DNA of 64,000 nt from an uncultured Caldilineaceae bacterium (GTDB lineage Bacteria > Chloroflexota > Anaerolineae > Caldilineales > Caldilineaceae), in NCBI GenBank assembly GCA_951813625.1, contig CATOTS010000001.1, positions 124,001-188,000 of the forward strand. The letters run 5' to 3'. The first letter of the stretch is position 1. The number at the start of each line of letters is the position of its first letter. Position numbers and translations under genes: made by a program. Below the pieces are notes generated by a model that searched no databases, was not told the DNA's origin, and worked only from the letters and a program-made list of their open reading frames with translations. Positions 17,906 to 28,777 of this stretch are shown here, in pieces.

Positions 17906-18850
17906 CTACGCGCCTACTTCGGTTACCAAAGCGTTCGCCGCGCCTCCGGCCAGGAGTGCCTCGCGCACAGGGTCGACTTTCTCCGGTTCGACCATTGCGA
18001 TCAGATTGCCGCCGCGCCCGCCGCCGCTCAGCTTTGCGCCGGCCGCGCCGGCCCCCTCCGCGATTTCGATGAGCCTCTCCAGGGATTGTGCGCTGACGTC
18101 AAGCTGGCGTAAGAGTTGTTGATTTTCCCGCATCAGTACCCCCAAGACTTCCAGTCTTCCCGCGGCGATGGCCCGCCTTGCCTCCTCTGCGATAGCGCCG
18201 ATGGCATCGAATATCGAGTCGAAGCGCGCGGCGTCTTTCTGCCGCGCCGCGCGCACATCGGCGACCACCTGGCCGGTGGGGCTGGCAATGCCGGTGTCGG
18301 CGATTACCAGGAGGAAGGGCTTGGCGATGTCGAAGGTCTCAGGTGGGCTGCCGCGTACGAACCAGACGGGCTGCTCGTAGACTACGACAGTATTGTCGAT
18401 GCCGCTTGGCGTGGCGTGATGTATTTCTTCGACGGCATAGACGATGCGGTTGACTGTTTCGGCGTCGGGACAGCCGTCAAAAGTTGGGGCACTGGAGAGG
18501 ACGGCACGCGCGAGCACAGTGCTGACGGCGGCGCCGCTTCCCATGCCGCCGGCGATGGGAATGGTGCTGGTTACGGAGATGTTCCAGTCCGGTTCGGAAT
18601 CGACGCCCGCGGCCTCCAAGGCCAAACGCACGGCTGTTGCCAGGGGGTCATCCGGGGCTGAGAGTAGGCGGATGCGTGCGCCAATGTCGGGGGCAGAGAT
18701 GGCGCAGCCTGATCCAGGCGCCGCGGCTTCGATGGTGGCGGTGGCCTGCACTTTGGTCACGGGCACGGCGATTGCCGGCCGGCCGTAGACGACCGCGTGC
18801 TCTCCGAACAGGATGACCTTACCAGGCGCAGTTGCCTTTGTGGCTCTCAT
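17906..18850 (-). CDS. mvk: Mevalonate kinase (GHMP kinase family)
   Basis: This enzyme phosphorylates mevalonate in isoprenoid synthesis. The start at ATG 18848-18850 gives MRATKATAPGKVILFGEHA, the standard N-terminus, and 314 residues; the frame runs to 18958 but would overlap the upstream gene by 83 bases. The GHMP ATP-binding loop is IPIAGGMGSGAAVS. The catalytic Asp lies in ATPSGIDNTVVVYE. Motif 3 is KLSGGGRGGNLIAM. These fit mevalonate kinase better than homoserine or galactokinase. No other mevalonate-pathway gene is in the window. It follows the GDPD gene by 25 bases on the same strand. Confidence 0.88.
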   Translation of the reverse strand: MRATKATAPGKVILFGEHAVVYGRPAIAVPVTKVQATATIEAAAPGSGCAISAPDIGARIRLLSAPDDPLATAVRLALEAAGVDSEPDWNISVTSTIPIAGGMGSGAAVSTVLARAVLSSAPTFDGCPDAETVNRIVYAVEEIHHATPSGIDNTVVVYEQPVWFVRGSPPETFDIAKPFLLVIADTGIASPTGQVVADVRAARQKDAARFDSIFDAIGAIAEEARRAIAAGRLEVLGVLMRENQQLLRQLDVSAQSLERLIEIAEGAGAAGAKLSGGGRGGNLIAMVEPEKVDPVREALLAGGAANALVTEVGA

Positions 18851-18875
18851 GCGTTTGGCTACGTTGGCGTATTTC

Positions 18876-19709
18876 TCATGCTTCGGAGGGCGCGGCGGCG
18901 GGTCTGGCCTGCGAAAGCCCCTGTCGGATCGCGTCGGGCCGATCGGTGATGATCGCATTAACGCCCAGATCCGCCAGTCGACGAGCCTCTGCGCTGCAGT
19001 TCACGGTCCAGGCGTTCACATCTTGACTCCGGCGGCGCGCCTCCGCCATCAATTGAGAGTCTATGGACTGAAAGTGCGGGTGGAGAGCATCGGGCGCGAC
19101 GAGGGAAATGGACCAGGCGCGGAAGAGATGGAAAAGTAGATGCTTAAACGGCAAATTGCGGATCGTCGAGACTAAAGTGGGACGCGGGCCGGCGGGACGC
19201 GGCAGTTTGGAAACGTAGAGCAGGCCCAGGGGTATCGCGGGGTCGAGTTTGCGCACTTTGCGAAGGGAGAAGGGGTTGAAGCTAGAGACGATGACCCGGT
19301 CGTGGAGGCGGCGACGCTGAATCATACGCGTCAGCGGTCCCGCTTCGGGGCCTCCGTCCCAGTCCATGTTCTTAATCTCGACGTTGACGATACAGCGGTC
19401 TGCGGTCAGTTCAAAGACTTGTTCCAAGGTGGGGATTTTCGTACCTGCGAAGGCGTTGTTGGAGCGGATGCCGGCATCGACGTCGACGAGCTGTGCCAAG
19501 GTATGATCGCGGAGGAGGCCAGCGCCGGTTGTTGTGCGCTCCAGGTTGAAATCATGCAGGACGACCAACTCGCCGTCGGCGGTGGCCTGCACGTCCAGTT
19601 CGATGCCGTGTGCGCCCATTGCCAGCGCCTCAGAGAAGGCGGGCAAGGTGTTCTCGGGCGCGACGGCGCTGGCTCCTCTGTGGGCGAAGATCAGCGGCTG
19701 GGAGGACAT
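18876..19709 (-). CDS. Glycerophosphodiester phosphodiesterase
   Basis: This 277-residue TIM-barrel enzyme hydrolyses glycerophosphodiesters to glycerol-3-phosphate and an alcohol. The catalytic elements are H10-R11 (FAHRGASAVAPENT), the metal ligands in GIELDV (E37, D39) and H52 in VLHDF. The barrel ends with NAWTVNCSAEARRL and GVNAIITDRPD, as in family members. No signal peptide is seen, so it is probably cytoplasmic. GGAGGAAG lies just before the ATG. It is first in a likely operon with mevalonate kinase. Confidence 0.93.
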   Translation of the reverse strand: MSSQPLIFAHRGASAVAPENTLPAFSEALAMGAHGIELDVQATADGELVVLHDFNLERTTTGAGLLRDHTLAQLVDVDAGIRSNNAFAGTKIPTLEQVFELTADRCIVNVEIKNMDWDGGPEAGPLTRMIQRRRLHDRVIVSSFNPFSLRKVRKLDPAIPLGLLYVSKLPRPAGPRPTLVSTIRNLPFKHLLFHLFRAWSISLVAPDALHPHFQSIDSQLMAEARRRSQDVNAWTVNCSAEARRLADLGVNAIITDRPDAIRQGLSQARPAAAPSEA

Positions 19710-19822
19710 GGCCTTCCTCCGGCGAAGCTGCGGCAGGAAACGGATGTCAGACTCAAGGGGCGCTTGAATCCGCTTTCAAGTGATTGCGTTCCAAGCCCGA
19801 GGCCGGAGGCACAAGGCCGGGC

Positions 19823-20086
19823 CTAGCCTTGGAGAATAAACATCCACTCCTCTATATCGTCATCGTTGGGTTTGTGCTCGACGTAGCAGATGCGAAAGTT
19901 ATGGCGCTCGATGATCGTGAGTATGTCGATCAGCGAACGACGCTCTGCCTTGGCCGGGTGGTACTCCAGCTCGCCGATGGAAACTTTTACGTCTTCCTTG
20001 ATGAGGCTGTCGCCCAGCACTTCTATGCGCCAGGTCTTGCCAGCGGATGTCTGGCGGGCTTTTGTCTGTAAAATGATCGTGTGCAT
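19823..20086 (-). CDS. Small orphan protein, 88 residues
   Basis: The start is ATG 20084-20086 with AAGGGGAAAC upstream; the frame is open further upstream but that part overlaps the next gene and has low-quality composition. The product has a beta-rich first half (MHTIILQTKA, WRIEVLGDSL) and an amphipathic helix (SLIDILTIIERHNFRICYVE) with an acidic C-terminus (NDDDIEEW). No signal peptide, membrane helix or known motif is visible. I do not recognise the family. It lies between the GDPD and histone-deacetylase-like genes on the same strand, 34 bases after the latter. Confidence 0.6.
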   Translation of the reverse strand: MHTIILQTKARQTSAGKTWRIEVLGDSLIKEDVKVSIGELEYHPAKAERRSLIDILTIIERHNFRICYVEHKPNDDDIEEWMFILQG

Positions 20087-20120
20087 GTTTCCCCTTACAT
20101 TACGAACGGATCGAATCGTT

Positions 20121-21233
20121 TCAATGTTGCGCCAGGCCGCTGCTCTTTCCTGGCGTTGGAAGGCCGAGGCGGCGCATGACCGCCAGCAGGACCTGTTCTG
20201 CGGCCTCCGGCCGCGCTTTGACTGCGCCAAATGGATCGCTGACTCCGGCCTCGTCGCGGCTGAGCGCGCGGAGGGTGGAGAGTACGCAGTGCGGCAAGGC
20301 ATCCAGATGGTATCCGCCTTCGAGTGTGCATATGAGCCGGCCGCGGCAGAGCGCGTCGGCCAAGGCGATCATCTCCTCCACCAGCTTTGCGTAACCGGCG
20401 ACGCTGACGCGATGCTCGCTGAGTGGGTCCAGCCAGTGGCCGTCGAAACCGGCCGAAAGGAAGATTACATCTGGCGCGAACTCTTGGGCCAGCGGCGCTA
20501 ACACATTGCGCAGTGCGGCGAGGTATGCGGCGTCGCCGACGCCTGCGGGGAAGGGCACGTTCACGGTGTAGCCTTCGCCGGCGTCGCGCCCGAACTCGTC
20601 GATGGTCCCGCTGAAGGGGTAGTGGGGATACTGATGGATGCTGAAGAAGAGAACAGAGCTGTCATCATAGAACATCTCGGCCGTGCCGTTGCCGTGATGC
20701 ACGTCGAAGTCGACGATTAGAACACGTTGCGCGCCGTGCTGCTGTTGGGCATGGCGTGCGGCCACGGCGACATTGCCCAGCAGGCAAAATCCTTTGGCGC
20801 TGTTGGGCCTGGCATGGTGGCCGGGCGGCCTAACGAGGGCAAATCCGTTGGCCGCCGCCCCGTTCATGACTGCGTCGGTAATCGACAGAAGACCGCCCAC
20901 GCCGCGCAGCGCAGCTTCATAGCTGGCGGCGAGGACGTATGTGTCCTGATCGAGCCATCCCGCTGCGCCCAAGCTGTTGGGCCGAGTCTCGCCGCTCCGG
21001 CTATTCGTTGCCAGATCCCGGCAGATGCCTTCCAACTGTTCGACATAGTCCGCTCCGTGCACGGCCAGGACCGGGTCGAGCGCGGCAACACTTTCGGACA
21101 GGCGAGTCAACTTATCGAGGATGCCGTCCTGCTCCAGGAGGGCCCAGACATGCTCCATCCTGAGATGGTTTTCGGGATGGCCCTCGAAGGTGTGGTTAAG
21201 CTCGAAAGGATCGTAGACGTAAGCGGTGGTCAT
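20121..21233 (-). CDS. Histone deacetylase / acetylpolyamine amidohydrolase family protein
   Basis: This 370-residue zinc-dependent deacetylase of the arginase fold shows all active-site elements: the His pair in RPPGHHARP, zinc ligands in IVDFDVHHGNG, a third ligand Asp in LSAGFDGHW, and the Gly-rich loop LEGGYH. Bacterial members remove acetyl groups from polyamines, acetoin-related compounds or protein lysines; the natural substrate is not decidable. The start ATG at 21233 (MTTAYVYDPFELNH) is the usual family N-terminus. It belongs to a minus-strand group with the small orphan and the 545-residue protein upstream. Confidence 0.92.
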   Translation of the reverse strand: MTTAYVYDPFELNHTFEGHPENHLRMEHVWALLEQDGILDKLTRLSESVAALDPVLAVHGADYVEQLEGICRDLATNSRSGETRPNSLGAAGWLDQDTYVLAASYEAALRGVGGLLSITDAVMNGAAANGFALVRPPGHHARPNSAKGFCLLGNVAVAARHAQQQHGAQRVLIVDFDVHHGNGTAEMFYDDSSVLFFSIHQYPHYPFSGTIDEFGRDAGEGYTVNVPFPAGVGDAAYLAALRNVLAPLAQEFAPDVIFLSAGFDGHWLDPLSEHRVSVAGYAKLVEEMIALADALCRGRLICTLEGGYHLDALPHCVLSTLRALSRDEAGVSDPFGAVKARPEAAEQVLLAVMRRLGLPTPGKSSGLAQH

Positions 21234-21293
21234 GTTGGAAGCCGCAAATTCGGTTGGTAACGAACGAACGCGTTGGGCGATCGCTCGACGGTC

Positions 21294-22931
21294 TCAGTCA
21301 AAGCCAGGCACGAAGAGCTCGCTGCCGAGGCGGAAACGCAGGTCGAAGCTGTTTTCGTCGGATCCGAAGGCACGCACCTGGCTCTGGAGCTCGGTAGGGC
21401 CGTCGAACGAAACCGGGTGGGTTGTGTGCAAAGTCTCGCCGTCCCAGAGCAGGCTGACTTCGTCGCTATCCTCCTGGGTGGAAAAAGGAAGGTTCAGCAA
21501 GGCCCACCAGTCCCAATCGGAAGGCCAATTCCTTTGCAGTGTAAGGCGCCCCTGGTCGGCTGCGATGCCCAGACGGTCCCAGACGGTCGGTTGGGGGGTC
21601 GGGGCTTCCTCACGGGCGTTGCCCACCATTGCTTTGGCGGCGCGCGCCCAGGAGGCTGTGTCTGCGTTCAGATCCACGTGATGGGCGAGTGCGCTGGCCG
21701 CTTTGAAAGCACGGCAGGCGGCCTCAAGGACACCCGAATCCAGACTTTCCGGGTCAGGAAACGCTCTGCAGGACTCCAGGACATTGAGCAGTTCATTTGC
21801 ACAGGCGGCAATCGCCTTCTCGTGCGTCGTCAGCCAGTCGAGATTGGGGTGACGCCGGTGATGCGCTTGCAGCGCGGAAAGATAGGCGGCTGAAGTGAAT
21901 GGCAGGACGGCGTCGGGCGCGTCGACCGGCTCGCGGGGCAGGGCGGGGAGCTTCAGGGGCAGCACGCCGCCGGTCCTTTCTGCGACGCGGCGCGGCGTAT
22001 CCAGCAGCGCGCGGCTCTGTTCGGGCGCGAAGGAGTCGAACAGATCGACCAATCCGGGCAAGGCGGTGATGTCGCGGTCGGCAGGCGAGAAGCCGGCGCG
22101 GGAGCGTGCGATTGTCTGCACAGCGCCGATCTTGGCGTCCTGCACGGCGCGGTTTGTGGCGGCATCGGGGGACCAAAGGCGACCGCGATGGGTGATGTCG
22201 TGCCAGCGGCTGCGGCTGCGCTTAAAGGCGCGTGAGATGTCGCGCTGGACGAGGAAACCGTTCCAGGCCACCTGTTCACCAACGTCGCTCAGGGTCAGTA
22301 TCAGGGGCAGATCGACTTGGCCGGCGACGAGCACATGGTAGACGAGCCGGGCCTGGGAATCGGAGGGAAATTCGACCAGGTCGGGGCGCCCTTCGGCCGC
22401 GCCAAAGACGCGGGTGCTCTCGGCGTTACGCTGCATATGGGCGCCCCTGGCCTCGCCGGGGTCACTTTGGGCGACGAGGAGACCATCTACCATGCGTTGC
22501 ACGAGCGGCTCGCCCCAGTCGATCTCGATACGAATCTGGATGAGGCGGTCACCTTCGGCCTGCGCCTCCATCATCCAAAGGAGTGAGCGGTCGTAGTAGC
22601 TGTCTAGCGGGGCGAAGATGCGTTTGCTGACGATCACGCCTTCGACACCGTAGATCGTTTCCTGGTAACCCGGATATAGCTGAATAGCAAGGGGGAGAAC
22701 GTCGTCCAGTTGTTCGCTGCTGATGCCGCTGCTGGTATAGATTGGCGCGTCGAAACGGATACGTATGGCGCGGGCATAGGTGCGGCCGTGCCAGTGCCAG
22801 TGCAGGTCGAAGAGGTCGCTGTCGCGGTCGGCGGAGAAGCGGAGCTCGCCGTTGGCGTGGGGGAAGCGGGCATCCTCGCTGATGTCGTCGTACTCTTCGA
22901 GTGCGGGCTGGTCGAGGGCTGGATCTGTCAC
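21294..22931 (-). CDS. Unknown protein, 545 residues, with glycoside-hydrolase-like composition
   Basis: I do not recognise a family with certainty. The first 240 residues are beta-rich with many aromatic pairs (LFDLHWHWHGRTYARAIRI, VAWNGFLVQRDI), like the beta-sandwich in front of six-hairpin glycosidases. Residues about 260-470 are helical (AVQDAKIGAVQTIARSRA, LPGLVDLFDSFAPEQSRALL, RHPNLDWLTTHEKAIAACA), consistent with an incomplete alpha/alpha barrel. The C-terminus returns to beta structure (WDRLGIAADQGRLTLQRNWP). No signal peptide is present. Its stop-start spacing to the ABC ATPase gene upstream is zero, so it is the last gene of the importer operon and probably acts on the imported solute or a glycoside of it (inference). 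Confidence 0.6.
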   Translation of the reverse strand: MTDPALDQPALEEYDDISEDARFPHANGELRFSADRDSDLFDLHWHWHGRTYARAIRIRFDAPIYTSSGISSEQLDDVLPLAIQLYPGYQETIYGVEGVIVSKRIFAPLDSYYDRSLLWMMEAQAEGDRLIQIRIEIDWGEPLVQRMVDGLLVAQSDPGEARGAHMQRNAESTRVFGAAEGRPDLVEFPSDSQARLVYHVLVAGQVDLPLILTLSDVGEQVAWNGFLVQRDISRAFKRSRSRWHDITHRGRLWSPDAATNRAVQDAKIGAVQTIARSRAGFSPADRDITALPGLVDLFDSFAPEQSRALLDTPRRVAERTGGVLPLKLPALPREPVDAPDAVLPFTSAAYLSALQAHHRRHPNLDWLTTHEKAIAACANELLNVLESCRAFPDPESLDSGVLEAACRAFKAASALAHHVDLNADTASWARAAKAMVGNAREEAPTPQPTVWDRLGIAADQGRLTLQRNWPSDWDWWALLNLPFSTQEDSDEVSLLWDGETLHTTHPVSFDGPTELQSQVRAFGSDENSFDLRFRLGSELFVPGFD

Positions 22932-24523
<1,592 letters not shown>

Positions 24524-24527
<4 letters not shown>

Positions 24528-25591
24528 GCGCTGCCCTCCGTCTCGTAGACTTTGCCCTCAGCCGCGGGAGGCCGTACGCGTCCGACGAGGCCGGAGACGG
24601 CGACGATGGTGACGACGTAGGGAAGCATCGAGATGAACTGACGGGGCACCTGGGTCACGCCGGCGAGAAGCAACTCGTTTTGCAGCGCCTGCGTGTAGCC
24701 GAAGAGCGCGGCGGCGCCGAGCGCGCCGAAGGGATTCCAGTTGCCGAAGATCATGGCGGCAAGGGAGATGAAGCCCCGCCCCGCGGTCATGCCTTCCTGG
24801 AACTGGCCGACAGCTTCGAGGACAAGAAAGGCGCCAGCCAGCCCTGCCAGCATACCGCCGAGGGAGGTGTTGACGTAGCGATAACGATTGACATTGATGC
24901 CGACGGAATCGGCGGCGCGGGGATGCTCGCCGACGGCGCGTGTACGCAGCCCCCAGCGGGTATAGAAGAGAGCGACATGGACAACGAGGACAAGGATCAA
25001 CGCGAGATAGGTAATTGGGGGGTTGTCGAAGAGGACAGGGCCGATGACGTCGATCTGCGACAGACCGGGCACCGGGATGGAACTGAACTTGCCCTCGGCG
25101 ATGGCGTCGCGATTGTAGAGATAGGAGGAGGCCCCGAGGGCGAGAATGATGATGACGGTGCCGGAGATAATCTGGTCCATGCGGAAACGGATGGAGAATA
25201 AGGCATGAACCGCGCCCATGAGCCCGCCGACTGCCACGGCGACGGCCACACTGAAGATGAGGCTGACGGTGAGCGGCCAGTGGTTCGTGCTGGTCTTGGC
25301 GACGAAACCGGCGAAGGCGCCAGCCAGCATCATGCCTTCGATGCCGATGTTGATGATGCCGGAACGTTCGCAGAGAATGCCGCTGAGCGCGCCGAGCACG
25401 AGGGGTACTGTGGCGCGGAGGGTGAAGTTGAGGGCGCTGATTCCGAAGAGGACGCGCAGCCAGGTGTGCTCGCCAAGGGGCGTCTTGTTTACGAGGACGG
25501 CCATGGCGACCAGGGCCAGCGCCAGAACCAGGGAGATAGCAGCGCGCCGGCTCATGCGGCTTGTGGTGGAGAGTTTCGCGATTGCGCTCAC
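24524..25591 (-). CDS. ABC importer permease, second subunit (NupQ/YufQ-like)
   Basis: This integral membrane subunit has about ten hydrophobic segments. It includes the BPD_transp_2 signature region around SGIINIGIEGMMLAGAFAG, where the cytoplasmic coupling helix lies. The start is GTG at 25589-25591, overlapping the upstream stop as GTGA; a TTG four codons earlier is possible. Length is about 355 residues, a little longer than typical. Together with the first permease it forms the heterodimeric channel for a nucleoside-like solute delivered by the BMP lipoprotein. Confidence 0.92.
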
Positions 25592-26724
25592 GAGCCGCCC
25601 CAACTGGTGCTCACGGTAGAGGCTGCCTCTTCCAGCGGTTGCTGGCGCAGACGGAAGATCATACGGATGATCAGCGGCGCGGCGACGAAGGCCAGCACGA
25701 GCGCCTGAATGATTTGGATGATGTCAGCGGGAACGCCGGACTCGAACTGCATCTTGGAGGCTCCGCCGTCGAGCGCGCCAAACATGAAGGCGGCGAGCAT
25801 GACGCCGAGAGGATGTGTCTGCCCGAGGAGGGCGACGGTGATGCCGTCGAAACCGACCGCGCCGCCGAATTCGGGGGCGAACTTATGGTTGAGTCCCAGG
25901 GTCTCGATGGCGCCGGCCAACCCGGCCAGGCCGCCGGCGATCGCCATCGTCAGGATAATTGTGAAGTTGACGCGGATTCCGGCGTAGGCAGCGGCTTTCA
26001 TGTTGTGGCCGACGGTCCGCATTTCGAACCCGAGCGGCGTTTTGAAGATCAGCCACCAAACGAAAAGCGCTGCGGCGACTGCGATGAAGACGCCATAGTG
26101 GACGCGGTATGGCGGGCCGAAGAGCCAGGGGATTTGGGCAGAGGCCAGGACGTCGGGTGTTTCGGAGATGGCGCCGGCCGTTTCATCCCAGAGCGGGCCT
26201 GGGGTCTGTCCCTGCGTGCCGCCGGCGTAGACGGTCCAGCCGCCGAAGAGGGCGGCCACATAGTTGAGCATAATGGTGACGATGACCTCGTGGGCGCCGG
26301 TGTAGACTTTCAGAATGCCTGGGATGGCGCCCCAAAGCATGCCGCCGACGATGCCGGCGATCAGGGCCAAGGGAAGGTGGATGAAGACGGGCAGGCCTGC
26401 GAAGTTGATGCCGACGGCGACAGAGAAGATGGTGCCCATGACAAACTGGCCGGAGGCGCCGATGTTGAATAGGCTAACTTTGAAGGCGACGGCAACGGAG
26501 AGCCCGGTGAGGATAAATGGGATGGTTTTTCGGATTGTCCTTGCCCAGCCTTTGCCGTCGCCGAAAGCGCCCTGGAAGAGGCCGCTGTAGGCGGCGAGGG
26601 GATCATCGCCGGAGAGTATCATGACGATTGCGCCGGTCACGAGCGCGGCCAAGAGGGCGAGCAGGGGGATGAGGAGCGCTCGCAGCGTACGGGAGAAGGC
26701 GACTTTCGGGTAGGCGATCGCCAT
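25588..26724 (-). CDS. ABC importer permease, first subunit (NupP/YufP-like)
   Basis: This 378-residue membrane protein has eight to ten helices and the family coupling region SLFNIGASGQFVMGTIFSV. GAHEVIVTIMLNYVA and GFEMRTVGHNMKAAAYAGI are typical of the BMP-associated permeases. The start is ATG 26722-26724 (MAIAYPKVAFSRTLR) because GGAG lies 8 bases upstream; the frame extends to 26784. It is separated from the lipoprotein gene by 235 bases carrying a strong hairpin and overlaps the second permease by 4 bases. Confidence 0.92.
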   Translation of the reverse strand: MAIAYPKVAFSRTLRALLIPLLALLAALVTGAIVMILSGDDPLAAYSGLFQGAFGDGKGWARTIRKTIPFILTGLSVAVAFKVSLFNIGASGQFVMGTIFSVAVGINFAGLPVFIHLPLALIAGIVGGMLWGAIPGILKVYTGAHEVIVTIMLNYVAALFGGWTVYAGGTQGQTPGPLWDETAGAISETPDVLASAQIPWLFGPPYRVHYGVFIAVAAALFVWWLIFKTPLGFEMRTVGHNMKAAAYAGIRVNFTIILTMAIAGGLAGLAGAIETLGLNHKFAPEFGGAVGFDGITVALLGQTHPLGVMLAAFMFGALDGGASKMQFESGVPADIIQIIQALVLAFVAAPLIIRMIFRLRQQPLEEAASTVSTSWGGS

Positions 26725-26855
26725 GGTCGATCTCCGTCGGGCGACGACTTTCGGTCTGGCGGCTCCGGATGACCGGGCGGCCATTGCGGGCGGGACTGCA
26801 GCCGGCGTTGGGACTTGGGCCGGGGGGGGCGCCCGTCCGCTGGCGTGTAAAGAGA

Positions 26856-26885
26856 AGCGGGAGGCGTTTAGGGCGGCCTCCCGCT
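26856..26885 (-). terminator. Stem-loop between the binding-protein gene and the permease genes
   Basis: A perfect 10-bp stem, AGCGGGAGGC (26856-26865) with GCCTCCCGCT (26876-26885), encloses a 10-base loop. Read on the minus strand it is followed by the T-rich run TTCTCTTT. It probably terminates most transcripts after the lipoprotein gene or protects their 3' ends, giving more binding protein than channel. Confidence 0.65.
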
Positions 26886-26959
26886 CCTGTGAGATTGGCG
26901 CCGCATGCGTGTTGAAGCGGTGGCGACAATCTGAATCACTGATTCAGGACCTGGACGGC

Positions 26960-28036
26960 TCAGTTGCCATATCCGGTGTCGATGGACCCGTCGATGAGGC
27001 CGGCCTTTGTCTCTTCCAGGAGGTCCTTCAGCTCCTGCGGGACCATGTCGTCGAAGTCGTGGAAGGGGGCCAGGTCGGCGTCGCCGAAGTAGTTGCCTCC
27101 GGGGAATGCGCCTTCGCTGGCGAGGTTGACGAGGTCGACGACGCCGGGCGTGATGAGCTTCATAGCGCTGGAGACGAGGCAGGGATGGGCGGCGGGGACA
27201 GTATTCCACTGATCGGTGTCGACGCCGATGCAGAATACGGTTTCGCCGGCGCCTTCTGCGGTTGCGATCTCCTGGAGGGCGCCGTTGCCGGTGATGCCGC
27301 CGGCGCCGAATATGACATCAGCGCCCTGGTCGAGGGCCTGCTTGGCGGTGGCGGCGCCCCATTCGGGATCGACGAAGGCCTGTGAGATTTCGCCGGGATG
27401 GTAGGTTGAGATGACGTTGATGTCGGGGTTCACGGACTTGGCGCCGGCGATGTAGCCTTCGTTGAAGGCGACGACGGGTGGCACGAGGTCGGTGCCTAGT
27501 ACGGCGGCAATGGTGCCGCTCTGGGAAAGGCTTCCGGCGAGGACGCCGGCGAGATAGCCGGAGTGATCCTCATTGAAGATGAGGCCGGCGACGTTGGGCA
27601 GGGTCTCGCCCTGGAACTGGTCGATGCCGATGAAGAAGACATCGGGGTTGTCCTTGGCGGCGGTGTTCGTGGCGTCGGCGAGGGCGAAGCCGACGCTGAC
27701 GATAACGTTGTAGTCGGCGTCGATGAACTGCTGGATGTTGTCGGCGTAGTCCTTGGCGTCCTGGGTTTCGATGTACTTGAAGTCGTCTTCGGCGAGGCCG
27801 AGGCCTTCTGCGGCGGCGACGACGCCTTCCCAGGCGGACTGATTGAAGCTGCGATCGTTTACGCGACCGACGTCGGTTACCAAGCCGACTTTGAATTCGC
27901 CGGCCATGCCGTCGTCAGTGGCTGCGCTGGAATCTGCATCGGCGGCCGGCATGGCGGCGGGCGCGGGGCAGGCGGCCAGGACGAGAGCAAGCGCGGTGAG
28001 GATGGTGAATAAAGTGATCAGACGTGAAGAGTTCAT
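26960..28036 (-). CDS. BMP-family solute-binding lipoprotein (nucleoside/purine importer)
   Basis: The 358-residue precursor has a lipoprotein signal peptide with lipobox LVLAAC (Cys about residue 22). An Ala/Asp-rich spacer follows, then the PnrA/BMP fold: FKVGLVTDVGRVNDRSFNQS, then FIGIDQFQ and VFCIGVDTDQW. Such proteins capture nucleosides or other small solutes outside the membrane and deliver them to the ABC channel encoded downstream. AAGGAG lies 8 bases before the ATG. The gene order lipoprotein-permease-permease-ATPase differs from the nup order, where the ATPase gene is second. Members that bind autoinducer-like furanosyl compounds also exist, so the ligand is open. Confidence 0.94.
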   Translation of the reverse strand: MNSSRLITLFTILTALALVLAACPAPAAMPAADADSSAATDDGMAGEFKVGLVTDVGRVNDRSFNQSAWEGVVAAAEGLGLAEDDFKYIETQDAKDYADNIQQFIDADYNVIVSVGFALADATNTAAKDNPDVFFIGIDQFQGETLPNVAGLIFNEDHSGYLAGVLAGSLSQSGTIAAVLGTDLVPPVVAFNEGYIAGAKSVNPDINVISTYHPGEISQAFVDPEWGAATAKQALDQGADVIFGAGGITGNGALQEIATAEGAGETVFCIGVDTDQWNTVPAAHPCLVSSAMKLITPGVVDLVNLASEGAFPGGNYFGDADLAPFHDFDDMVPQELKDLLEETKAGLIDGSIDTGYGN

Positions 28037-28156
28037 TTGGATTCTCCTTAACAGTTGAAGTTGCTATGCTCGGCTCGATGTTCGGCCCGGCAGGAGAGGA
28101 GGGTCGGGAGCTCAGGCCCAACTCTCGTGTTTGTTCTTGGAGATATAGGGTTCGTC

Positions 28157-28165
28157 ATTGTACCA
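28157..28165 (-). promoter_or_regulatory. Possible extended -10 promoter of the ABC importer operon
   Basis: On the minus strand TGGTACAAT (extended -10 form TGnTACAAT) lies about 120 bases upstream of the lipoprotein ATG. No good -35 is visible at 17-18 bases. Confidence 0.3.
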
Positions 28166-28737
28166 ACCTGGCGTCAAGAGTCGCTAGAGACCGCCATGAG
28201 TTCCAACATTATACGCGAGTTACAGTTCAACGGCAAGGCAAATGGTACTGTCAGGCAGGGCTTTCGCTTTCAAATGTGTAGACCCATTCCGCCGGAATTT
28301 AGAACAAAAGAATGTGAATATAAGTGGGAATCGGAGTCGGTCCGCCAGACAGTAACGAAGAACCGTCTCAACAAAAGCTGTCAGTCGTCGAGTTCAGTCA
28401 GCTTCTAATCCTGGGAGCCACCAATTCTGCAATTCTGCTATGGACCCCCATTGATACCATGAGTCTTGGCATGAATCGCATCCTGGGATTTCAGTCGCCT
28501 CATCCTCAAATGCGGAATGTGAAAGCACTTGGTTTCAATCGGGTGGTTTCCAGTGTCCAAGAAGTTTCCCTTGTAAGACCGAGCGATTCGACGTTCTCAA
28601 TCTGGCAGAACTATCCTTGTTCGTGCGGTCGTTGGCCGCAAGACTTGCGTGTTTGCAGACCTGAGATGGAGGTCGTCTGGCTCCTTTGCCTCTTGGGACC
28701 GAAGTCCTGTCGTTTTGGGTGGGATAGGTCGACTCAT

Positions 28738-28777
28738 GTCGACCAATGTAGCCCAATATAGCCCAATGTCGGCCAAT
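28738..28777. repeat. Tandem 10-bp repeat array, four units
   Basis: Four consecutive units end in CCAAT: GTCGACCAAT, GTAGCCCAAT, ATAGCCCAAT, GTCGGCCAAT. A T-run of eight follows. Confidence 0.85.

Noticed and set aside
28068..28078. TGCTATGCT on the plus strand near the BMP gene start
   Set aside because: It points away from the importer operon into the non-coding stretch, with no gene or -35 to serve.
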